From Chara braunii (Eukaryota > Streptophyta > Charophyceae > Charales > Characeae): 64,000 bases of DNA. Positions 11,595 to 21,295 of this stretch are shown piece after piece. The notes under the pieces were generated by a model. It was not told the DNA's origin, ran no database searches, and saw only the letters and a program-made list of their open reading frames with translations. Both the position numbers and the translations under genes were made by a program. Every line of letters starts with the position of its first letter. The stretch's first letter is position 1. Location of the stretch: assembly GCA_003427395.1 (NCBI GenBank), contig BFEA01000001.1, forward strand, positions 8,547,847-8,611,846, given 5' to 3'.

Positions 11595-12818
11595 GTCATA
11601 ATCAGCAGTGTTGTGTCGGGAGGCGACACAAGCGATTGGGTAGGAGCGTTGAGGAATCCCCACTATAACATGAACAAGATGCCGGGAGTTTCGTACCTTG
11701 TCATGATGCATCTGAGGCAAATGAAATCGAGTGGTCGTTTTGCGCTGTATGATTATGGGAATGCCCGGATGAACATTGCGGCATATGGAAGCCCAACACC
11801 ACCGGATATCGGCGCTCACTATCACCTCATCAATGTGCCGGTCGATGTCGTCCTTGGCCGCAACGACAAGCTGATTCCTCAGGAGATGGTACTTCGCCAT
11901 TATGAAATCATGAAGTCGGCGGGTTGCGATGTCTCGGTAAAAGACTTTGAGTACGGTCATTTGGAGTTTCTTGTCACCAACGAAGATGAGCTTATCTCGT
12001 ATGTTATGTCACGACTAGTGATTCCCAAGTCGAGGGCGATCATTCATTCGGCAAGCGATAGGTCGTTGTCGTCCTTTTCGCCGTCTCCAGCGTCTCTTCG
12101 AAGGAGTTGGACGGCCCATGGAAACCTCCGCTCAGCTGGTTCTGAGTATGCTGCAGGCAGCTCAGTGCATGTGCCTGATGGAATGGAAGCAAATGGAGAT
12201 GTGAGGCGGCTTCAGGACTCCAACAGGAGCGAGAACGATGGGAAGAACGGTTTGGTAAATGCTGCGACGAAGGGGAGGGACAGGGGAAGGAGAGACACAA
12301 GGGGCAGGTTGAGACGAAGCAGTAGTGTGAGTGGTGGGGAGCTCTCTCGAGCGCATATGGATGGGCTGAGGAGGAGAGCCGTAAGCAGTGCTGTCGACCT
12401 TGTGCATATCGCGAACGCTGCACCTCCGAGTCCTGATGCCTTGGCACAAACAGGGATCGTCAGGAGCGATGGAGTTGTGTTGAGATCAGGTTCTGGAGAT
12501 GGACTGCAAGAGTTCGGTCAGACCGACAACCAACTGCAGCTGGGAAAGGCTGACATAGATGGTGTTTCTGTGGCAGAGACATCGTGCAGAAGTGCAGTCA
12601 GCAGGGAACTGTGTGTTGCTGACCAGAGTCATTTATCTTCTTATGAGGGTTCGAACCCTGGGCTGGGAAGTGTGTATAGGCAGGAAGGAAATGGCAATGA
12701 TGAAAAGTATGCACCGGAGGACATGGGTAAAGGGAAAGAAGCGCAACGAGGAGGTAGGAATGGAGTATGCAATTCAAGGGAGAGCATGCCATCAGACAGT
12801 CGGCGAGCAGCATGCTGA
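11595..12818 (+). CDS. Alpha/beta-hydrolase lipase, 3' exon with catalytic Asp and His
   Basis: The exon continues the lipase: VIISSVVSGGDTSDWVGA, HYNMNKMPGVS, then VPVDVVLGRNDKLIP and FEYGHLEFLVTNEDELIS. The aspartate in GRNDKLI (near 11865) and the histidine in YGHLEF (near 11957) are the expected charge-relay partners of the serine in the upstream exon. Similarity to plant homologues ends at about YVMSRLVIPK (12030). The remaining ~260 codons are serine-, arginine- and glycine-rich and unlike any domain I know. The stop at 12816-12818 falls inside the first unit of a tandem repeat, so the natural C-terminus may instead be reached by another splice or stop. A start at 11475 would include intron sequence and is rejected. 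Confidence 0.8.
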   Translation, partial: VIISSVVSGGDTSDWVGALRNPHYNMNKMPGVSYLVMMHLRQMKSSGRFALYDYGNARMNIAAYGSPTPPDIGAHYHLINVPVDVVLGRNDKLIPQEMVLRHYEIMKSAGCDVSVKDFEYGHLEFLVTNEDELISYVMSRLVIPKSRAIIHSASDRSLSSFSPSPASLRRSWTAHGNLRSAGSEYAAGSSVHVPDGMEANGDVRRLQDSNRSENDGKNGLVNAATKGRDRGRRDTRGRLRRSSSVSGGELSRAHMDGLRRRAVSSAVDLVHIANAAPPSPDALAQTGIVRSDGVVLRSGSGDGLQEFGQTDNQLQLGKADIDGVSVAETSCRSAVSRELCVADQSHLSSYEGSNPGLGSVYRQEGNGNDEKYAPEDMGKGKEAQRGGRNGVCNSRESMPSDSRRAAC

Positions 12819-13400
12819 GTGTGATGACTTGCTTACGAGGGTTCGAACCCTGGGCTAGGAAGTGTGGTGGATACGCATGAATGCAATGGCAATGCCGCAA
12901 AGTATGTGCTGGAGGACATGGGTGAAGGGAAGACTGCACAACAAGGAGCAAGGAATGGAGTGTGCAGTTCAGGGGAGAATATGCTGTCAGACGGGCGGAC
13001 AGCGGCTGTTGAGTGTGTGACGGCTATCTTACGAGGGTTCGAACCCTGGGCTGGGTAGTGTGTATAGACAGGAAGGCAATGGCAATGACGCAAAGAATGT
13101 GCTGGAGGACATGGGTGAAGGGAAAGCTGCGAACAAGGAGCAAAGGAATCGAGTGTGCAGTTCGAGGGAGAGCATGTCGTCAGATGTGCGGAGAGCGGCA
13201 TTCGGAGTGTGACAACTTGCTTACGAGGGTTCGAACCCTGGGCGGGGACGTGTGAATAGTACTGTATACACATGAAGGCAATGGGAATGACGCGAAGTAT
13301 GTGTTCAAGGAAGGGAAAGGTGATAAGGAGCAAGGAATGGAGTGTGCAGTTCAGGGGAGAGTATGACGTCAGACGGGCGGACAGCGGCATGCTGAGTTTG
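12640..13400. repeat. Tandem array, ~192-bp unit, four units
   Basis: Units are marked by the palindrome GGGTTCGAACCC at 12647, 12839, 13035 and 13227, giving periods of 192, 196 and 192 bp. Shared words include GGAAGGCAATGGCAATGA, GGAGGACATGGGTGAAGGGA and GGAATGGAGTGTGCAGTTC. The array overlaps the last ~60 codons of the lipase frame. The palindrome contains a perfect Pol III B-box-like GGTTCGAACC, but I see no convincing A box. Confidence 0.85.
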
Positions 13401-15409
13401 ACGACTACTTCCATACACACGCCTGCCAAGCTGTTGGATTGGCGGAAGGCCGCAAATAGCCAGCCACTGCTGTGGGCATACTCACACTAGGACCTTTCCT
13501 ACTAAGCTCTGGATGTGATTGCAGTCAGATTCGTTCGGTCTGGCCGTCGTTGCGGTTGGATCTATTCAGGCAAGTGCTAGTGCTAGTGCGAGTGTACCCT
13601 GGATTCCATAATCTTGTCTTTGATCAGAGTGTCCACGCTATGAGGTAACCTCTCAGTTTTTCACTGCTGATGTTGAAAGCAACATCTTTTTTTTCCCTGC
13701 TGTCAATGGACAGGTCTTTTGGACAGTGGTATATTGATTGACGTTGATCGTTTGTGCTGGTACATTCGCTGTAAGGAAATGTAGGTTAGGTTGTGTGGTT
13801 CGATGTCTCCAACTTATTGTGGATATTCTGCTTTCTTGGTGATGTGGGAGGATGTTGGGAGCATTGCGAGGGAGGAGGAGGTGCCATCAACATCTGGCGG
13901 GGTTGCGGGTATGTTTTTCTCTTGCCGGGAGGGGAAAGATGGGGAAAAATGGAAGGGATGGCTGCCGGCAGCAGTTGGTTTGCAGTCCTCCCGGTTTCCT
14001 CGTTCGCAATCATGTCGTACTTTCAAGTTATCGTTTTGTTGCTCATTCTTATTTTGTCTATATTAACTGTACATTTCCAAACACGCATTCCTTCTTTTTT
14101 CCGTTGACAATAGCCAAATCTAATTCTCGCGGCTGCTGCGCATTGAGTGATAGTGTCGTTGAGTGTCGGAAATGCTAGCGGCGATCGACGTGTTTTTGTC
14201 TCGCTGCTGTCTAACGTTTGCCAGTCTCTTGGGCTTGCTGTGTTCTTCATCGTCATCGACCGTAAGCGTAGGTTTTTGTGTTTGTCACAGATACTGCTGC
14301 TTAATATAGGAACCGGTCGCCTGCCGGCAAATGGGAAGCCTGAGCTTGGATTATGCCGGATACGTCTGATAGATTAAAAAAACGTTAAGATATGAAACTG
14401 CTGTATATGAATGTTCACTGTTCATTCATTGGAGGTTACCTCGCTGGAAAGTGAAAATGGTGGGCAGGAAGGTAGGGTGGGGACTTCGGGGATGGGGGAA
14501 GGGAAGTAGGGGAGTAGGGGAGGAGGGGGGTAGGGGGGATAGGGGGGGGAGGCGGAGAGGGGGGGAATGCATAGTTTGGGGGGCATTCTGTTCCAACTGC
14601 ACCTGAGTAGGTACCGGATCTCGGTTTATTCTATATTCTGTCGTTTCTGAGTTACATATGGCCTCAACTCTGTTGTTTAGCAGAGCCCGCATGTAGGGCC
14701 TCTTCACCGCAGTGCTGACCACCGTCTCACCTTGCTCCTTCTCCTCCCCTCCCATTCCTCCCTTTCTTCTTTCTCTCTCTTTTTTTTTTTTGGTCTTTCC
14801 TCGTCTTCTTCTCCATTCTCCTTTCTCTGCCATCGCCCTGCTTCTCCGTATCTGATGGCTTTCCTTCTTTCTCAGTAAGTTTCACGGGATGCAACCTTAT
14901 TCCTCTGACCATTTCGAACACCTTCTGTGCCATATGTAGGGCATACTCATACTAGGACTTCTTTACTTGTTTCTGGACGGAATTGCGGCCAGATGCATAC
15001 AGGTGGTGTCGAAATTGCGGTCTGATGCATTTTGGAAAGTGCTAGCGTGAGTACGCCGTTAGGCCTGTCTTCACTTGTTCTGGATGAGGGTTTAGTTTCC
15101 CCTTTTCTTTTGATTTGTGGCTGGCACCAAATGAATCCAACCCTGTATGTCGTCACCCACCCACATGCACAGCTGAAAACAAAGAGTGCCCCCAAAGGAT
15201 TTGGCTGGAACCAACATCTGTGGCACTGATCACCCTGCACACTTGCGTAGGGTGAACCGCCAATCAACCAGACGCACAAGCAACGCCCAGACACACACAT
15301 CCGCACTCATGTATCACCACGGCGCTCACTCACCATCACACACATATGCGCACAAACACATGCACACAAGGATGGGTGGGGAGCGATCCAGTGTGGGCGG
15401 GGGGGAGGC

Positions 15410-15446
<37 letters not shown>

Positions 15447-15467
15447 TTTTGGTCTTTCTATCTGTGG

Positions 15468-15508
<41 letters not shown>
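13401..15508. other. Intergenic with a diverged duplication and G-rich tract
   Basis: A ~110-bp block at 13465-13595 (GGGCATACTCACACTAGGAC through GCAAGTGCTAGTGCGAGTG) recurs diverged at 14938-15055. A G-rich purine tract lies at 14460-14570. GA (15415-15441) and GT (15473-15508) microsatellites abut the gap. No gene was recognised. Confidence 0.5.
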
Positions 15509-15739
15509 NNNNNNNNNNNNNNNNNNNNNNNNNNNNNNNNNNNNNNNNNNNNNNNNNNNNNNNNNNNNNNNNNNNNNNNNNNNNNNNNNNNNNNNNNNNN
15601 NNNNNNNNNNNNNNNNNNNNNNNNNNNNNNNNNNNNNNNNNNNNNNNNNNNNNNNNNNNNNNNNNNNNNNNNNNNNNNNNNNNNNNNNNNNNNNNNNNNN
15701 NNNNNNNNNNNNNNNNNNNNNNNNNNNNNNNNNNNNNNN
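15509..15739. other. Assembly gap (231 N)
   Basis: The run of N begins directly at the end of a GT microsatellite. Frames crossing it are artefacts. Confidence 0.99.
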
Positions 15740-15787
15740 CAGAAAGGCACAAGGACGGGGGGTCATGGGGGAGGTGGGAGGGCAGAC

Positions 15788-15871
15788 CATACATAATGCA
15801 CAAAACAAGGAAAGACAAAAGAAAAGTACCATACATAATGCACAAAACAAGGAAAGACAAAAGAAAAGTAC
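15788..15871. repeat. 42-bp tandem duplication
   Basis: Two adjacent copies of CCATACATAATGCACAAAAC followed by AAGGAAAGACAAAAGAAAAGTA. The words GGGGGAGG.GGGAGGGCAGA also occur on both sides, at 15767 and 15939. Confidence 0.9.
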
Positions 15872-16070
15872 AAGTACAGAAAGATACCCCAAGCATAACA
15901 CAACAGGCAGCAGCAAAAGATAATGGGTGGAGGGCACGGGGGAGGCGGGAGGGCAGAAGTCACTCAAACACAGAAAGCAGGCGAAGCAAAAAATAAGAAT
16001 ATACAAGTCCCCAAAAAACAGTGAAGCGTGAAAAAAAATGAAAAATAAAAAAATGATGATGAGCATTGAT

Positions 16071-16108
16071 GACAAGATTGTTTCGTTGGAGTTGCACGGA
16101 CTCATCAG
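16071..16108 (-). ncRNA. Hammerhead ribozyme core, candidate A
   Basis: On the minus strand, CTGATGA (complement of 16102-16108) is followed by a stem-II-sized segment, then GAAAC, then ACAATCTTGTC. The last forms a perfect 4-bp helix III (ACAA/TTGT) with a TC loop, ending in a GTC cleavage triplet at 16071-16073. Helix II has two mismatches. No helix I is evident in the flanks. It shares the leader CAGCCTCCTGATGAGTC with candidate B at 18912, so the two are related copies. Activity is unproven. Confidence 0.5.
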
Positions 16109-16429
16109 GAGGCTGGGAGGCTGAACCCTCGACAATCTGCGGAATCTCCGTATTTGATGGTTTGGCTCATGCACACTTTGACCCTTGTTGAGGGAAGACT
16201 GTCCCCAAGCGGAACATAGCAGCGGGCAGCAACAACCCTGTGGAGCAGCAGGCAACACAGCAGAGGCAACACGGCTGCAGAATGCCAAAAACAACTGCGA
16301 GGAATGACATGGCACGCAGGACAAGCAGCACGGCGACCATGTCGTGCAGCACAAGGTGACACAAGCAAGGCAACCACACTGCAAGGGACGACAGGGCGAG
16401 CGGACGAGTAACTCGACAACCTTGGAGCG

Positions 16430-16720
16430 AAGCACAAGGCACAAGGCACAAGGCAACAACGCAACCAGCTAACAAGGCCCGCAAGCAGCAAGGCACAGCC
16501 AGGGCAACAAGCACAAGGCACAAGGCAACAAGCAGAACCACAAGGCAACAAGGCAACCGTGGAGCGAAGCACAAGGCACAAGGCACAAGGCAACAAGCAC
16601 AAGCACAAGGCAACAAAGCAACCGTGGAGCGAAGCACAAGGCACAAGGCACCCGCAACAAGGCAACCAGCTAACAAGGCCCGCAATCAGCAAACACGGAA
16701 GGCACAAAGCGCAAGGCAAT
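16430..16720. repeat. CAAGGCA minisatellite
   Basis: Higher-order repetition of ACAAGGCACAAGGCAAC is punctuated by CCGTGGAGCGAAGCACAAGG (16556, 16620 and a variant near 16420) and by AGCTAACAAGGCCCGCAA (16467 and 16670). The minus frames read as Cys/Leu-rich repeats and are not credible proteins. Confidence 0.8.
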
Positions 16721-18359
<1,639 letters not shown>

Positions 18360-18512
18360 GGCGAATGCAATAGAGAAATCCTGGACGTTGTCCTCGATTG
18401 CTAGGTCGGTGGGAGATCTCTCGCAAAGTTTCAGCGAACGCAATAGAGAAATCCTGGATGTTGTCCTCCATTGCTTTGCTAGGTCAGTGGGAGATCTCTC
18501 ACAAAGTTTCAT
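18360..18512. repeat. 75-bp tandem duplication
   Basis: GCGAATGCAATAGAGAAATC, CTGGACGTTGTCCTC and AGTGGGAGATCTCTC-type words occur twice in tandem, near 18361 and 18437. Confidence 0.8.
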
Positions 18513-18910
18513 CCCAGTGCTTTCTCTTCGACCCATTATAGCAAGCCCAATAAAAAGAGGTAATGAAAGACCAAAGGTGACCACAAAATGACTTGTCACT
18601 GTAAAACTGCAGGACCTACCTGTATTGTGTACATTACTGACTGTTTTGCGAGCCTGCAGGCACAAAGTGCAGCAGTCAATTCGCACACCTCCGCCGAATT
18701 GCTGGACATGAAGTGGTGGCGAAAACTTCTTCAAAACGCATAGCAGAATCTCAAAGGAATGTATTCTTCTACAGTCAATATATCAGTGTGTTTTGTTTAA
18801 GTAGTAATAAATAATTGAATCAATATATATATATATATATATCATTACAAACAGAACTGCCCGGTAAACCGTAGGCAGAGAGAGAGAAGAGGACAACAAA
18901 CGAGGGGCTG

Positions 18911-18949
18911 TGACAAACTGTTTCGTCGGAGTTTCACCGACTCATCAGG
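18911..18949 (-). ncRNA. Hammerhead ribozyme core, candidate B
   Basis: On the minus strand, CTGATGA (complement of 18942-18948) precedes a perfect helix II (GTCGG/CCGAC, loop TGAAACT). GAAAC follows, then a 3-bp helix III (ACA/TGT, loop GTT) ending in a GTC cleavage triplet at 18912-18914. All invariant core nucleotides C3 to A9 and G12 to A14 are present. Helix I next to the core is not clear; GGGTT upstream could pair with AGCCC downstream after an internal loop. TA repeats at about 18824-18842 and 18961-18977 flank both sides and could extend that helix. Activity is unproven. Confidence 0.6.
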
Positions 18950-19084
18950 AGGCTGAACCCTATATATATATATATATCTATGTTTTGGCAATTTGTTTTT
19001 GATATGTTTTACTTGTTGTCTTGTACCCAAGTCACTCGTTATGCGGTTGTTTAAAATTTAAATAAATGAACTCAGTTTTTGACT

Positions 19085-19390
19085 TCCGTCCTGTGTAACA
19101 CCCCGTACGACGTACGGGGGATTTGTCGTACGGTCGTACGAAAAAAAAAAAAAAAAAAAAAAACGTTTTTGTTTTTTATCTCAAATTTGGTAACGAATTT
19201 CAATATGACCCTGAGGCAAAAGTGTTTCAGTTTATTTTTCTGCATAAATGTTTTTTTTTTTCAATTTTTTTTGAATTTTGTTTTTTTGCTTTTTTTCTGT
19301 ACGTACGGCCCGTACGACCATATGAGCCCGTACGTACGGTCGTACGTACGTACGTACGGCCCGTATTCGTACGGGGGTATACACAGTTCG
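19085..19390 (+). repeat. Variable-arm repeat, copy 1 (CGTACG arms)
   Basis: An AT-rich core (about 19163-19262: ATCTCAAATTTGGTAACGAA, then CAATATGACCCTGAGGCAAA and TTCAGTTTATTTTTCTGCAT) is shared with 32900-33010 and, inverted, with 39536-39640. An A run lies on the left and T runs on the right. The outer arms are built almost only of CGTACG and CCGTACG words. Short frames such as ISNLVTNFNMT recur between copies, but poly(A/T) translation dominates them, so coding is unlikely. Confidence 0.6.
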
Positions 19391-20618
19391 GTCAATGAAT
19401 AACACGCCGGCTTCGGCTTGATTTAGGGTTTGCCAGAGTTCAGATGCAAGAGGCACATGACAGAAATTTGACACTGCAAGATAGGCATGGCACAGCTGTC
19501 CCAGAATACACACCTGCAGCAACACGCACAGAGACGGACAACACGTCCACTGTCATCACACATCACCCCGGGAAAGAAAAGCGGCCACAAAGCATCACAG
19601 ACTCCGGGCCTTCAGCTTTGCAGTTGCTAACTTGCTAGTGAGCGGTGCATCTGCCAGGGGACTTGTTCTTCAATCTCCTGATCCATGTGTTTCGCCATTG
19701 CGATTGCGAGCGCTCATGTCTGCATTGTGTACTGCTAGCGATGGTAGGGGTGGTTGGTCTTGCAGAACTGCCGCTGCCCAGGGAAGCTGCTATCGTTGAA
19801 AAACGCCGTGGGATAGAGTGCTGTTCCTTATCGCTAGCATCTCCTCTACCCCAGCCAGGCACTTTATGACCATCGTGTTGGCTTGCGGATGCCATTTCGC
19901 AGCCAACAGATCTCGTCATCTCACAGTATCACATGGCATAACGAGACCGGGGCAAAGCGGACCCCTTTGGTGAAATGCACACGCCCTCCTTTGCCCTGTT
20001 TTCTTTCCTCACCCTCACTCCCTCACTCCATGACTCTCTCCGCTATCGCGCGCGGTAATCATCCTGCCCATTGTCTGCGCAGCTGTCCGCTGTCGCGCTC
20101 ATCGATGCACGTGCAGAGGGCACGGGTTCGGCATTGATGGGCAGGCGATCAATGCCCTTCCAAGACACGACGGGCCAACAGCAACCCTATGCGGTTATTA
20201 CGTTATAAATGCATCCAGAATGTATTGGTAGGTTGCACTCCATGCGGTCAGATCGTGTTGTTATCCGTTTGGTCCTCAGACTCTTCACCCCCTGGACCTT
20301 ATGGTAGTTGTTGATGAGTTCTGCAGCGGTGAGCACATTGTTCTCCCACCATGCATTCGCTGGTAGTTCTCCGAAACCCTGTCTCCGGCTTTCCCATCTA
20401 TTACATAGAAGCTGGGTAGCACCGCATAATATGCGTACGTGTGCAAAATTGCGCATACGCGTAACGCATTTATTTATTTCGAAACATATGTCATATATAT
20501 TATACAGTATATACCTGTTCCATACGTGCATATGGTGGGGTGGAGGAGGAGGATGGAGAGGATGATGGGGAAGAGGAGGAAGAAAACGCTGGGGAGTGTT
20601 GTGTTCTTCCTCCTCCTC
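19391..20618. other. No gene recognised
   Basis: Unique-looking sequence of mixed composition. The minus-strand frame that begins in the atp1 fragment at 20741 runs on through a GAGGAGG repeat (20540-20610) to 20187 by chance; its later part matches nothing I recognise. Confidence 0.4.
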
Positions 20619-20741
20619 CCCATCTCCTACCGAAACCACTCGACCGATTTCATCCACTTGTAATTTGGTGTAATAATTTGTAATTCTTCGGTCTAATAAA
20701 GCAGATAATTCCGCTCCAGCAAATTTGTTCATAAATTTCAT
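20619..20741 (-). pseudogene. atp1: Mitochondrial atp1 5' fragment in nuclear DNA
   Basis: The minus-strand frame encodes AELSALLDRRITNYYTKLQ and VDEIGRVVSVGDG, the N-terminus of the plant mitochondrial F1-ATPase alpha subunit. It starts at an ATG (20739-20741) and breaks after about 41 codons into a GAGGAGG low-complexity tract. The rest of the ~500-residue protein is absent. With the nad9 piece 76 bp upstream on the same strand, it forms one nuclear insert of mitochondrial DNA (NUMT). Confidence 0.85.
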
Positions 20742-20789
20742 GCTCTCTTCTCACCCGGGATTACATTTTTTTTTTACTAGTTCTATGAT

Positions 20790-20968
20790 TTTATCCATCT
20801 CCAGGGACCCAGGGACTCTAAAAATCAAAATAATGAAATTCTTGAGTCGTTTCAATAGGCTCTTGAATCACACGTTTCTCTAAATCATCGTATCGTACTT
20901 CCACATATCCACTTAAGGGAAAGTCTTTTCGTAACGGATGACCCTCAGAAATATACGACGTAAATCAG
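20790..20968 (-). pseudogene. nad9: Mitochondrial nad9 3' fragment in nuclear DNA
   Basis: The minus strand reads [20 protein letters not shown], then [20 protein letters not shown] and FDF, the C-terminal part of NADH dehydrogenase subunit 9. Just upstream, DLRRI-encoding bases are joined out of frame, with about six codons missing. A TAG (20818-20820) replaces the codon before the conserved SPW. Truncated at both ends, it cannot act as a gene. It is on the same strand as the atp1 fragment, probably reflecting mitochondrial gene order. Confidence 0.85.
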
Positions 20969-20974
20969 GATGGT

Positions 20975-21295
20975 GTCGTCTTCCTCCTCCCCACCGTCCT
21001 CTTCCTCCTCCTCCTCCTCCTCCTCCTCCCCGTTATCTTCCCCCAAGTGAAAAACAAAAGCTGATGTGGCAGCGGAGGAGAAAACGGACAATCGGAAAGC
21101 CACGGGGAAGGAGGAGGAAGACGGTGCTGCGGACAAGAAGGAAGACGGCACTGGGGAGGAGGCGCTGCCACATCAGCTTTTGTTTCTCACTTGGGGGAAG
21201 ATAACGGGGAGGAGGAGGAGGAGGAGGAAGAGGAGGAGGGAGACGGTGCTGCGGACAAGAAGGAAGACGGCACTGGGGAGGAGGCGCTGCATGTG
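20975..21295. repeat. GGA-rich repeat with nested direct and inverted copies
   Basis: GGA/TCC triplets dominate. GACGGTGCTGCGGACAAGAA and following bases occur at 21120 and 21242. The sequence CCCCCAAGTGAAAAACAAAA leading to GCTGATGTGGCAGCG (about 21043-21075) recurs inverted at 21166-21205. The encoded Glu/Arg/Pro-rich frames are not credible genes. Confidence 0.75.

Noticed and set aside
12640-13240. tRNA genes at the four GGGTTCGAACCC sites
   Set aside because: B box only. No A box or cloverleaf can be drawn around them, and the site is one part of a long tandem unit.
15186-16459. Long frames crossing the 231-base gap, up to 333 codons
   Set aside because: Most of their length is N, microsatellite or CAAGGCA minisatellite. 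Openness is an artefact.
20187-20741. 184-codon minus-strand frame taken as a gene
   Set aside because: Only the first 41 codons are atp1. The rest is a GGA repeat and unrelated sequence read through by chance.
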